39,340 bases of DNA, from positions 1 to 39,340 of the forward strand of contig CAIWNX010000122.1 in assembly GCA_903914175.1 (NCBI GenBank), read 5' to 3'. Of this stretch, positions 17,457-26,051 are shown in pieces. Source of the stretch: an uncultured beta proteobacterium. GTDB lineage: Bacteria; Pseudomonadota; Gammaproteobacteria; Burkholderiales; Burkholderiaceae_C. The translations under genes were made by a program, and so were the position numbers. Position 1 is the first letter of the stretch; the number at the start of each line of letters is the position of its first letter. The notes under the pieces are model-generated. The model did not search any database. It saw nothing but the letters and a program-made list of their open reading frames with translations, and was not told the origin of the DNA.

Positions 17457-18944
17457 CTAGGAGGATTTAGGACGAGCCTTGAGTCGCGTCAGCGCGGCCG
17501 CCACGGTGCTGGCCAGCAGCGGCCCGTAGCGTTCGATGTCGGCCAGGCGCGCGTAGCCGTAGCCGATGACCAGCCCTTTGGCGTCCTGGCGGCGCAGGCA
17601 ATAGGCCGACAGCGGCCGCACCGTCAGGTCCAGCTTGGCCATTTGATCGGCCAGCGCCTGGTCGTCAATGGCAGCGGGCAGCCGCAGGCACAGGTGCAAA
17701 CCTTGCTCGGCGCCCGTGATCTGGGCGTCGTCCCCAAGACAGGGCTGCAGCGCCGCGAGCAGGCAGCGCCGGCGCTCGGCGTAACTCTGGCGCGCGCGAC
17801 GCAGGGCACTGGCGAAATGGCCCATCTCGATGAACTCCGCCAGCGCCGCCTGCAGCGGCATCTGGCCCGGGCGGTTCAGGTCATAGTGCGCGCGTTTGAA
17901 AGCTGCTGCCAGCCCCTTGGGCACGACCAGATAACCGAGCTTGAGACCCGGGTACAAAACCTTTGAGAAGGAACCCATGTAGAGCACGCGCTGATCGGTG
18001 TCCAGGCCAGCCAGCGACGAGATCGGCGGCCCGCTGAAGCGGAATTCGCTGTCGTAATCGTCTTCGAGTATCCAGGCTTGGTGTTGCCGCGCCAGGGCCA
18101 GGATCTGGTGCCGCCGTGCCAGCGACATCACGGCGCCGGTCGGGTACTGGTGCGAGGGCGTGACGTAGATCAGACGCGGTGCTGTGGCTTCGTCGCGAGC
18201 CTGCGGCGCGATGCCGTGTTCGTCAACCGATACCGGATGCAAGCGCAGTCCGGTTGCCATGAAGGCCTTGACGGCGCCCCAGTAGGCCGGGTCTTCAATC
18301 CAGACCGTATCGCCGTGATCCGCCAGCAGGTGCGCGCACAGCTCCATCGTCTGCTGTGTGCCGCTGGTGATGATGACCTGCTCGACCTCCAGCGGCACAC
18401 TGCGAAAGACACGCAGGTAGTCGGCCACGGCACGGCGCAGCGGTGCGTAGCCCCCGGAGTCGTTGTAGTCGAGCATATCGGGGTAGGTCATGCGCCAGTG
18501 CTTGTTTTGCAGGCGTTGCCAGAGCGATACGGGAAAGGCGTTGAAGTCCGCAATACCGGGCGTGAACGGCTGAATTTCGAGCTGGCTGGCGCAAAACGTG
18601 GTGGCCAGCGCCTGCCCGCGACCCGAGAGTTTGGCACGCTGGTTTTCGCGCGCCAATTGCCGGCTTCTGGCCGTTTTGGGAACGCTGTCCTTAACAAAGG
18701 TGCCGCTGCCGACACGGCTGACCAGATAGCCTTCCACCGCCAACTGGCTCAGCGCCGCCACCACCGTGTTGCGCGACAGGTTCAAGTCCTGCGTCAGGTC
18801 GCGGCTTGAAGGCAGGCGGTCGCCAGCGGCGAGCTTGCCGTCGAGAATGGCGCGGCGCAGCGCTTCGTATAACTGGCGATGCAGCGGCAGTTTGTCCTGC
18901 TGGCGCAAACGGCCAATTTCGGTAAGCAGCAGTTCCGACAGCAT
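17457..18944 (-). CDS. MocR/PdxR-type regulator (GntR winged helix plus aminotransferase-like domain)
   Basis: The 495-residue protein joins an N-terminal GntR winged helix (about 16-85, with LYEALRRAILDGKLAAGDRLPSSRDL and LSRNTVVAALSQLAVEGYL) to a fold-type I aminotransferase domain (about 110-485). The PLP lysine is K328 in GSFSKVLYPGLKLGY, and EDDYDSEFR is also kept. MocR regulators use PLP or its adducts as effector; GabR and PdxR are known examples. It is transcribed away from the gamma-glutamylputrescine synthetase gene with 98 bases between, so it likely controls the polyamine genes (inference). The shared gap has TTGACA on the minus strand at 18982-18987 and several scattered TTGG/CCAA half-sites, but no clear operator. 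Confidence 0.9.
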   Translation of the reverse strand: MLSELLLTEIGRLRQQDKLPLHRQLYEALRRAILDGKLAAGDRLPSSRDLTQDLNLSRNTVVAALSQLAVEGYLVSRVGSGTFVKDSVPKTARSRQLARENQRAKLSGRGQALATTFCASQLEIQPFTPGIADFNAFPVSLWQRLQNKHWRMTYPDMLDYNDSGGYAPLRRAVADYLRVFRSVPLEVEQVIITSGTQQTMELCAHLLADHGDTVWIEDPAYWGAVKAFMATGLRLHPVSVDEHGIAPQARDEATAPRLIYVTPSHQYPTGAVMSLARRHQILALARQHQAWILEDDYDSEFRFSGPPISSLAGLDTDQRVLYMGSFSKVLYPGLKLGYLVVPKGLAAAFKRAHYDLNRPGQMPLQAALAEFIEMGHFASALRRARQSYAERRRCLLAALQPCLGDDAQITGAEQGLHLCLRLPAAIDDQALADQMAKLDLTVRPLSAYCLRRQDAKGLVIGYGYARLADIERYGPLLASTVAAALTRLKARPKSS

Positions 18945-19042
18945 AAAGTGGCACCTTGCACTTGGATTAACTGGCTCCCATTGTCAACCAATTGCCCAAG
19001 CACAATCTGCCAAGGAATGCGCAACGCACTCTGGAGTAATGT

Positions 19043-20410
19043 ATGAACGACAAAAAGACGATGAATTTCAACGACCTGGAACAGTGGCTCAATGAGCGCC
19101 GGGTCACCGAAGTGGAGTGCCTGGTACCCGACTTGACCGGCGTGGCGCGGGGCAAGATCCTGCCACGTGCCAAGTTCACTGAAGACCGCGGCATGCGCTT
19201 ACCGCAAGCGATTGTGGCCATGGGCGTGACCGGCGAGTTCCCCGAAAGCGGTCCCTATTACGACGTCATCGACCCCACCGACAAGGACATGCAGTTGCGC
19301 CCCGATCCGTCGACCGTGCGCATCGTGCCATGGGCGACGGACCCGACGGCGCAGGTGATCCACGACTGCTTTGACCACCACGGCAACCTGGTGCCCTTTG
19401 CGCCGCGTACCGTGCTGCGCCGGGTTTGTGATCTGTTTGCGGCCGAGGGGCTGCAGCCCATCGTCGCGCCGGAACTCGAGTTCTACCTGACCGCCCGCAA
19501 CACCGATCCCAACACCTTGCTGCGCCCGCCGGTGGGCCGTAGCGGTCGTGCTGAGACCTCGCGCCAGGCCTACAGCATCGACGCGGTCAATGAGTTTGAC
19601 CCCTTGTTCGAGGAGATATACGACTACTGCGACAAGATGGAACTCAACGTCGACACCCTGATCCACGAGGTCGGTGCGGGCCAGATGGAAATCAACTTTT
19701 TCCACGCCGAGCCGCTCGGGTTGGCCGATGAAGTTTTCTTCTTCAAGCGCACCGTGCGCGAGGCCGCGCTGCGCCACGACATGTATGCAACCTTCATGGC
19801 CAAACCGATTGCCGGTGAACCGGGCAGCGCCATGCATGTGCACCAGAGCCTGCTTGATGTGGCCACTGGCAAGAACGTTTTCAGCAATGAAGACGGGACA
19901 CCATCAGAGACCTTCATGCACTATATCGGTGGCCTGCAGCGCTACATCCCGGCCGCCATGGTGTTGGTCGCGCCCTACGTCAACAGCTACCGGCGCCTGT
20001 CGCGCAATACGGCGGCGCCGATCAACATCGAGTGGGGCTACGACAACCGCACGGTGGGCATCCGCTCGCCCATTTCTTCGCCAACGGCGCGCCGCGTTGA
20101 AAACCGCGTGATTGGTGCTGACGCCAATCCCTATGTCGCCATGGCCATGACGCTGGCCTGCGGCTATCTGGGTATCAAGAACAAGATCAAGCCGAAGTCC
20201 GAGATGAAGGGCGATGCCTACCTGGCGCCTTATTCACTGCCGCGCAGCCTGGGCGAAGCGCTGGACTGGCTGCGCCGCGAGCCCGACTTGCACGAGGTGC
20301 TTGGCAAGGAATTCATCACCGTGTACTCGGAAATCAAGGAACTCGAATTCGACGAGTTCATGAAGGTTATTTCACCCTGGGAACGTGAGCACCTGTTGCT
20401 GCACGTCTGA
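19043..20410 (+). CDS. puuA: gamma-glutamylputrescine synthetase (glutamine synthetase family)
   Basis: The 455-residue protein is a type I glutamine-synthetase relative with a short N-terminal beta-grasp part and the catalytic signatures APELEFYL (about 141), GAGQMEINF, GSAMHVHQSL (about 260), NSYRRL and NRTVGIR with ENRVIGADANPYVAMA. It best resembles PuuA/SpuI, which ligate glutamate to putrescine with ATP, the first step of the glutamylated putrescine pathway. The order with SpuC and a PotF-like importer supports this over ordinary GlnA. GGAG lies seven bases before ATG 19043. It is the first gene of a long plus-strand series and is divergent from the MocR regulator. Confidence 0.88.
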   Translation: MNDKKTMNFNDLEQWLNERRVTEVECLVPDLTGVARGKILPRAKFTEDRGMRLPQAIVAMGVTGEFPESGPYYDVIDPTDKDMQLRPDPSTVRIVPWATDPTAQVIHDCFDHHGNLVPFAPRTVLRRVCDLFAAEGLQPIVAPELEFYLTARNTDPNTLLRPPVGRSGRAETSRQAYSIDAVNEFDPLFEEIYDYCDKMELNVDTLIHEVGAGQMEINFFHAEPLGLADEVFFFKRTVREAALRHDMYATFMAKPIAGEPGSAMHVHQSLLDVATGKNVFSNEDGTPSETFMHYIGGLQRYIPAAMVLVAPYVNSYRRLSRNTAAPINIEWGYDNRTVGIRSPISSPTARRVENRVIGADANPYVAMAMTLACGYLGIKNKIKPKSEMKGDAYLAPYSLPRSLGEALDWLRREPDLHEVLGKEFITVYSEIKELEFDEFMKVISPWEREHLLLHV

Positions 20411-20440
20411 TTGTTCATCCCCGCATACAAAGGAACCCCC

Positions 20441-21838
20441 ATGCATACAGTGGTTGACACTGCCGCCATCCAGGCGCTCGACACCGCCCATTTTCTGCAC
20501 CCGTTCACCGATTACAAGGATCTGGCCACGCGCGGTGCACGCGTCATCACCAAAGCCGAAGGCATCTACATCTGGGATTCGGAGGGCCACCGTCTGCTGG
20601 ATGCCATGAGCGGCCTGTGGTGCGTCAATGTGGGCTATGGCCGCAAGGAACTGGCCGATGCCGCGCACCAGCAGATGATGACGCTGCCGTTTTACAACAG
20701 CTTTTTTCAGACCACCAATGTGCCGGCGGTGCAACTGGCCACCAAATTGGCGTCTTTGGCACCAAAAGTGGGCGACCGTAGTTTTCAGCACGTTTTCTAC
20801 TCGTCCAGCGGCAGCGAGAGCAATGACTCCAATGTGCGCATGGTGCGCCGTTACTGGGACCTGCTCGGGCAGCCGCAGCGCAAGGTCATCATCAGCCGGC
20901 TCAATGCCTACCATGGCAGCACCATGGCCGGTGCTTCACTGGGTGGCATGAGCGGCATGCATGCGCAGGGTGATCTGCCCATTCCCAACATCACGCACAT
21001 TGGTCAGCCCTACTATTTCGAGAACGGTCTGCCCGGCGAGAGCGCTGACGCTTTCGGCCTGCGCGCGGCGCACTGGCTGGAAGAAAAAATTCTTGAAGTG
21101 GGTGCCGACAAGGTTGCGGCCTTCATCGCCGAACCGGTGCAGGGCGCCGGCGGCGTCATCATTGCGCCCGCGACCTATTGGCCCGAGATCCAGCGCATCG
21201 TTGACAAGTACGGCATCCTGCTGATCAGCGATGAGGTGATCTGCGCCTTTGGCCGTCTCGGAACCTGGTTTGGCTACGAGAAATTCGGCTACAAACCCGA
21301 TCTGGTGACCTTCGCCAAGGCCGTCACCAGTGGCTACATTCCCCTGGGCGGTGTGCTGGTGGGGGACCGCGTGGCAAAAGTCCTGATAGAGAAGGGCGGT
21401 GAGTTCAATCACGGCTACACCTACAGTGGTCATCCAGTGGCCTGTGCCGTGGCACTGGCCAACATGGAGATCATGGAGCGCGAGCAATTGCCGCAACGGG
21501 TGCGCGACGACATCGGACCCTATCTGGCACAGCGTTTTCTGGAGATCGGCACGCATCCCTTGGTCGGCAGCGCTGAAACCTGCGGCTTTACGGCGGGTTT
21601 GGTGCTGGTCCGCAACAAGGAGCGACTGGAGTGCTTTGCTGAGGATTTGTCGGTCGGTATGATTTGCCGCAAGCACTGTTTCAGCAACGGCTTGATCATG
21701 CGCGCCGTAGGCGACCGGATGATCATTGCACCGCCTTTGACCATGACGCACGCCCAAATCGACGAAATGGTGACGCTGATCCTGCGCTGTCTTGATCTAA
21801 CTTATCAGGAAGTTAAGGAAAAAGGATTGCTGGCATAG
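20441..21838 (+). CDS. spuC: class III polyamine aminotransferase (putrescine:pyruvate type)
   Basis: The 465-residue PLP enzyme matches Pseudomonas SpuC closely: HPFTDYKDLATRGARVITKAEG, LDAMSGLWCVNVGYGRKEL, NAYHGSTMAGASLGGM, EPVQGAGGVI, SDEVICAFGRLGTWFG, and the catalytic K293 in FAKAVTSGYIPLGG. It should transfer an amino group from putrescine or related amines to pyruvate, giving 4-aminobutanal and alanine, which bypasses the glutamylated route. The start at 20441 is set by AAGGA seven bases upstream. It lies 30 bases after puuA and is probably co-transcribed. Beta-alanine:pyruvate transaminase is a related alternative. Confidence 0.88.
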   Translation: MHTVVDTAAIQALDTAHFLHPFTDYKDLATRGARVITKAEGIYIWDSEGHRLLDAMSGLWCVNVGYGRKELADAAHQQMMTLPFYNSFFQTTNVPAVQLATKLASLAPKVGDRSFQHVFYSSSGSESNDSNVRMVRRYWDLLGQPQRKVIISRLNAYHGSTMAGASLGGMSGMHAQGDLPIPNITHIGQPYYFENGLPGESADAFGLRAAHWLEEKILEVGADKVAAFIAEPVQGAGGVIIAPATYWPEIQRIVDKYGILLISDEVICAFGRLGTWFGYEKFGYKPDLVTFAKAVTSGYIPLGGVLVGDRVAKVLIEKGGEFNHGYTYSGHPVACAVALANMEIMEREQLPQRVRDDIGPYLAQRFLEIGTHPLVGSAETCGFTAGLVLVRNKERLECFAEDLSVGMICRKHCFSNGLIMRAVGDRMIIAPPLTMTHAQIDEMVTLILRCLDLTYQEVKEKGLLA

Positions 21839-21921
21839 GGATTGCATGGATAGAAACACCTGTTTTTGGGGTTTACCATCCAACTTTGGACAGGTTCGAT
21901 CGATTACTTCAGGAGAATGAA

Positions 21922-23055
21922 TTGGGCAATTCAACATTTGGCACAAGATTGATGGGCAAACTGATGACGGGTGTGGCGCTGGCCGCCTCGCTAACCTTTG
22001 TCACCACCTCGGCGCTGGCGCAGGAGGAAAAGGTTCTCAACATCTACAACTGGTCGGACTACATCGCCGAGGACACGATCCAGAATTTTGAGAAGGAAAC
22101 CGGCATCAAGGTGCGCTACGACACCTTTGACAACAACGAAATCCTTCACGCCAAACTGGTTGCAGGCAAGACCGGCTACGACATCGTCGTGCCTTCATCC
22201 GGCTGGGCCCGGTTGCAAATGGAAGGCGGCTTGCTGCGCAAACTCGACAAGGCCCAGTTACCCAATCTGAAGAATCTCGACCCGGACATTCAGGCCCAGA
22301 TCGCCAGCCTGGATCCCGGCAACCAGTACCTGGTCAACTGGCTCTGGGGCTACACCACGATCGGCATCAACAGCGCCAAGGTCAAAGCAGCGCTGGGTTC
22401 AGAGCCGATGCCAGCCAATGTCTGGGAACTCTTTTTCAATCCCAAATACGTCAGCAAAATGAAGAGCTGCGGCGTGTCGGTTTTGGACAGTGCCTCGGAA
22501 GTACTGCCCGCGGCGCTGCACTACCTGGGCAAAGACCCGTTCAGCAAGAACGCGGCTGATTACCAGGAAGCCAGCACCCTGCTCAAGTCAGTGCGCCCCT
22601 ATATCACGCTGTTCAGTTCCTCGGGCTATATCAACGACATGGCCGGCGGTTCGGTTTGTCTGGCGCTGGGTTGGAATGGCGACATCAACATCGCCCGCCA
22701 GCGTGCCATCGAAGGCAAGACCGGCCAGGACGTGGTCGCCCTGATTCCGAAGAACGGCGGCCTGCTGTTTTTTGACATGATGGCGATGCCAGCTGACGCG
22801 CCGCATCCGAAGAACGCCCAGTTGTTCATGAACTACATCATGCGCGCTGAGGTCCATGCTTCTCTGACCAACAAGGTTTTCTACGCAAACCCGAACAAGG
22901 AGTCGCGCAAACACATCAAGGCTGAAGTGGCGAACAACCCGTCGGTATTCCCGACCTCGGCTGAAATGGCCGTGATGGTGCCACCAAAAGCCCTGAACAA
23001 CGACATTCGGCGCCAGATCACGCGGGTCTACACGGCCTTCAAGACCGGCCTGTGA
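21922..23055 (+). CDS. potF: periplasmic putrescine/spermidine-binding protein (PotF/SpuD-like)
   Basis: The 377-residue protein has a signal peptide ending ALA-QEEK (about residue 33). Its mature part follows PotF/SpuD: NIYNWSDYIAEDTIQNFEKE, DTFDNNEILHAKLVAGKTGYD, KSCGVSVLDSASEV, SGYINDMAGG and FFDMMAMPADA. It binds polyamine in the periplasm for the importer encoded next. TTG at 21922 is chosen as the start because AGGAG lies six bases upstream; the ATG at 21952 lacks a site and would shorten the signal peptide. It lies 83 bases after spuC. Whether it prefers putrescine or spermidine cannot be settled by eye. Confidence 0.9.
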   Translation: MGNSTFGTRLMGKLMTGVALAASLTFVTTSALAQEEKVLNIYNWSDYIAEDTIQNFEKETGIKVRYDTFDNNEILHAKLVAGKTGYDIVVPSSGWARLQMEGGLLRKLDKAQLPNLKNLDPDIQAQIASLDPGNQYLVNWLWGYTTIGINSAKVKAALGSEPMPANVWELFFNPKYVSKMKSCGVSVLDSASEVLPAALHYLGKDPFSKNAADYQEASTLLKSVRPYITLFSSSGYINDMAGGSVCLALGWNGDINIARQRAIEGKTGQDVVALIPKNGGLLFFDMMAMPADAPHPKNAQLFMNYIMRAEVHASLTNKVFYANPNKESRKHIKAEVANNPSVFPTSAEMAVMVPPKALNNDIRRQITRVYTAFKTGL

Positions 23056-23087
23056 TCTTTGTTTCCTGATTGACCGAGGGCTCCCGG

Positions 23088-24245
23088 GTGGCAACTGCTC
23101 CAAATTCCAAGCCTGCGCCGGCGAAAACGGGTGCGGCGCCGTTTTTGCAGATCAAGCGCGTCGTCAAGCAATTTGACGATGTGTTTGCGGTTGATGATGT
23201 TTCACTGGACATCCAGCAGGGCGAGATTTTTGCCTTGCTCGGCTCTTCCGGCTGTGGCAAGTCAACCCTGCTGCGCATGCTCGCCGGGTTCGAGGCGCCG
23301 ACTTCGGGACAAATCATGCTGGCCGGGCAGGACCTGGTTGGCCTGGCGCCCTACGAGCGGCCCATCAACATGATGTTTCAGAGCTACGCGCTGTTTCCGC
23401 ACTTAAGCGTCTGGGATAACGTGGCATTTGGGCTGCGCCGCGACGGGCTGCCCAAGGATGAGATCGAAACCCGCGTGACCCAGATGCTGGACCTGGTGCA
23501 ACTCAAGGCCTACGCCAAGCGCAAGCCGCACCAGTTATCGGGCGGGCAGCAGCAGCGGGTGGCACTGGCGCGCAGTCTGGCCAAGCGGCCGAAACTGCTG
23601 TTGCTCGACGAGCCGCTGGGCGCATTGGATGCCAAGCTGCGCGAGCGCACGCAACTCGAACTCGTGGACATCATCGAGCAGGTTGGCGTGACCTGCGTCA
23701 TGGTGACGCATGACCAGGAAGAAGCGATGGTCATGGCCACGCGCATCGGCGTCATGAGCGAGGGCAAGATATTACAGATTGGGCGGCCTTCGGATATCTA
23801 CGAGACACCGAACTGCCGTTTCGTCGCGGACTTTATCGGCAGCGTCAACCTGTTCAAGGGCACCGTTGAAGTCGATGAGGCCGATCACGTGGTCATCGGC
23901 TCGCCCGAGTGCAAGCACTACGTGAGTCACGGCATTACCGGCACCAGCGGCATGGCGGTTCACGTGGCGGTGCGGCCCGAGAAAATCAGTATTCAGACAA
24001 CGCCGCCGCGCGACGACGAGCGTGACTCGCCGGAAGAAATTGGCATGAACGTGGCACAGGGCGTGATCAAGGACCTTGCCTATCTGGGCAGCCTCACGAC
24101 CTACCATGTGGCGCTGGACGGCGGCAAGACCGTGGTCAAGGTGACGCATACCAACGCCGCCCGCCGGGACGCCACACAACTGACCTGGGGCGACCGCGTC
24201 TATGTCTGGTGGTGCGGCAGTGATGTGGTGGTTTTGACCAGTTGA
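23088..24245 (+). CDS. potG: polyamine ABC transporter ATP-binding protein (PotG/SpuF-like)
   Basis: The 385-residue ATPase has Walker A GSSGCGKST (52-60), Q-loop MMFQSYALFPHLSVW, signature LSGGQQQR, Walker B LLLLDEPLGALD and a C-terminal TOBE/OB domain of about 130 residues, as in PotA/PotG. It powers polyamine uptake with the two permeases that follow. The start is taken as GTG 23088, with GAGGG seven bases upstream; TTG at 23070 is possible in the same frame. The N-terminus up to residue 18 is a Pro/Ala-rich tail similar to that of PotG. Confidence 0.9.
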   Translation: MATAPNSKPAPAKTGAAPFLQIKRVVKQFDDVFAVDDVSLDIQQGEIFALLGSSGCGKSTLLRMLAGFEAPTSGQIMLAGQDLVGLAPYERPINMMFQSYALFPHLSVWDNVAFGLRRDGLPKDEIETRVTQMLDLVQLKAYAKRKPHQLSGGQQQRVALARSLAKRPKLLLLDEPLGALDAKLRERTQLELVDIIEQVGVTCVMVTHDQEEAMVMATRIGVMSEGKILQIGRPSDIYETPNCRFVADFIGSVNLFKGTVEVDEADHVVIGSPECKHYVSHGITGTSGMAVHVAVRPEKISIQTTPPRDDERDSPEEIGMNVAQGVIKDLAYLGSLTTYHVALDGGKTVVKVTHTNAARRDATQLTWGDRVYVWWCGSDVVVLTS

Positions 24246-24252
24246 GAACGCC

Positions 24253-25179
24253 ATGACCGCGTCCGTCAAGTCCATTTCCTTCCTGCACCAGAGAATCACC
24301 GGCATCTGGGGCCGCAACCTGGTGATCGGGTTTCCGCTGGCTTTTTTGCTGGTTTTCTTCCTGTTTCCGTTCCTGGTGGTGCTCAAGATCAGCGTCTCGG
24401 AAATGGACAACGTGGTATTCAAGGACTTGTTGGTCTGGTCCGACGGGCTGCTGCAACTCAAGCTCAAACTGAGCAACTACATCTTCATCGCGCAGGACGA
24501 ACTCTACTTTCAGACTTACCTGAGTTCGCTCAAATTTGCTGCGGTCACCACGGCGCTGTGCCTGCTGATTGCTTATCCCTTTGCCTACTTCATGGCGCGC
24601 AGCCCGGCCGACAAACGACCCGCCTTGCTGATGCTGGTCATGCTGCCGTTCTGGACATCATTCCTGCTGCGCGTCTATGCCTGGAAGATGCTGCTGGCCG
24701 ACAACGGTGTTTTCAATAACATGGCGATTGCTGCCGGCTTGATCTCCGAGCCGATCAAGATGATGAACACGCCGTTTTCACTGGTGCTGGGCATGGTCTA
24801 CACCTATGTGCCGTTCATGATCCTGCCGCTGTACGCCAACCTGGTCAAGATGGACTTGCGTTTGCTCGAAGCCGCACTCGACCTTGGTGCCACGCCCTGG
24901 CAAGCGTTCTGGCGCATCACCGTGCCCTTGTCCAAGAGCGGCGTGATTGCCGGCTCGATGCTGGTGTTCATTCCCTGCGTCGGTGAATTCGTGATTCCCG
25001 AACTTCTGGGCGGGCCGCAAACGCTGATGATTGGGCGCGTGCTGTGGGATGAATTCTTCAGCAACAACGACTGGCCGATGGCGGCAACTGTGGCCGTGGT
25101 CATGGTCCTGCTCATCATCGTGCCGCTGGCCTTGTTCAACAAGTACCAGGCCGAGAATGCGACGGGGGATCGCACATGA
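24253..25179 (+). CDS. potH: polyamine ABC transporter permease (PotH/SpuG-like)
   Basis: The 308-residue membrane protein begins with a long cytoplasmic segment and TM1 (about 25-47) and has about six helices. The EAA loop is EAALDLGATPWQAFWRITVPLSKSG, and PELLGGPQTLMIGRVLWDEFF near the end is typical of PotH/PotB. It lies seven bases after the ATPase gene, and its stop overlaps the next start as ATGA. Confidence 0.92.
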   Translation: MTASVKSISFLHQRITGIWGRNLVIGFPLAFLLVFFLFPFLVVLKISVSEMDNVVFKDLLVWSDGLLQLKLKLSNYIFIAQDELYFQTYLSSLKFAAVTTALCLLIAYPFAYFMARSPADKRPALLMLVMLPFWTSFLLRVYAWKMLLADNGVFNNMAIAAGLISEPIKMMNTPFSLVLGMVYTYVPFMILPLYANLVKMDLRLLEAALDLGATPWQAFWRITVPLSKSGVIAGSMLVFIPCVGEFVIPELLGGPQTLMIGRVLWDEFFSNNDWPMAATVAVVMVLLIIVPLALFNKYQAENATGDRT

Positions 25180-26021
25180 AGATCAACGCCGGTCGCGTCA
25201 CATCGCGGGTCTGGATGAGCGCGGTCTTTGTCTTTTTGTACATGCCGATCGTGACGCTGATCGTGCTCAGCTTCAACGGCAGTCCGATGGTCACGAGTTG
25301 GGGCGGTTGGTCGCTGCGCTGGTACGGCGCACTGGCGAAGGATGTCGAGATCATTGCCGGCTTCAAGTTGTCGCTGGAAATTGCCTTTCTCACCGCTTGC
25401 GCATCGGTTGTTCTGGGCACACTGGCGGCGCTGGCTTTGAACCGGTTCAAGCGCTTTCCGGGACGCACCCTGTTTGCCGGCATGGTGAGTTCGCCACTGG
25501 TGATGCCCGAGGTGATCATTGGCCTGTCCTTGCTTTTGATGCTGGTGTCGGTGCAGCGCGCCTTTGGTTTTCCGGATCGCGGCTTGATGACGATCTGGTT
25601 TGGTCACACCTTGCTTGGCATGGCGTATGCCACGGTGGTGGTGCAGTCACGGCTGCAGGAGATGAGCCCGCAACTCGAAGAGGCGGCGCAGGATCTGGGC
25701 TGCCGCCCCTGGCAGGTTTTCTTTCTTGTCACGCTGCCATTGATTTCTCAGGCCATTGCTTCGGCCTGGTTGCTGACCTTTACCCTGTCACTCGACGACG
25801 TGGTGCTGTCGGCTTTTCTGTCGGGGCCGGGGTCTACCACCATGCCCATCACCATTTTCAGTCGCGCCCGTCTTGGCCTGAGCCCCAGTGTCAACACGGT
25901 TGCGACCTTGACGGTTGCTGTTGTGAGTGTCGGCGTCGTGCTGGCCAGCATCTGGCTTTCTCGCTCTGAGCGCAAGCGTGCGCAAGAGATGTCCGCAGCG
26001 TTTCGGGGTGTCGCTTCCTGA
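25176..26021 (+). CDS. potI: polyamine ABC transporter permease (PotI/SpuH-like)
   Basis: The 281-residue permease has about six helices, the FNGSPMVTSWGGWSLRWYG segment after TM1 typical of PotC/PotI, and the EAA loop EEAAQDLGCRPWQVFFLVTLPL. SLDDVVLSAFLSGPGSTTMPI is the usual conserved stretch of this subunit. The ATGA overlap with potH indicates coupled translation. It completes a four-part importer. Confidence 0.92.
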   Translation: MKINAGRVTSRVWMSAVFVFLYMPIVTLIVLSFNGSPMVTSWGGWSLRWYGALAKDVEIIAGFKLSLEIAFLTACASVVLGTLAALALNRFKRFPGRTLFAGMVSSPLVMPEVIIGLSLLLMLVSVQRAFGFPDRGLMTIWFGHTLLGMAYATVVVQSRLQEMSPQLEEAAQDLGCRPWQVFFLVTLPLISQAIASAWLLTFTLSLDDVVLSAFLSGPGSTTMPITIFSRARLGLSPSVNTVATLTVAVVSVGVVLASIWLSRSERKRAQEMSAAFRGVAS

Positions 26022-26051
26022 TTTTTTTGATTCATTTATTTTGGAGTACAA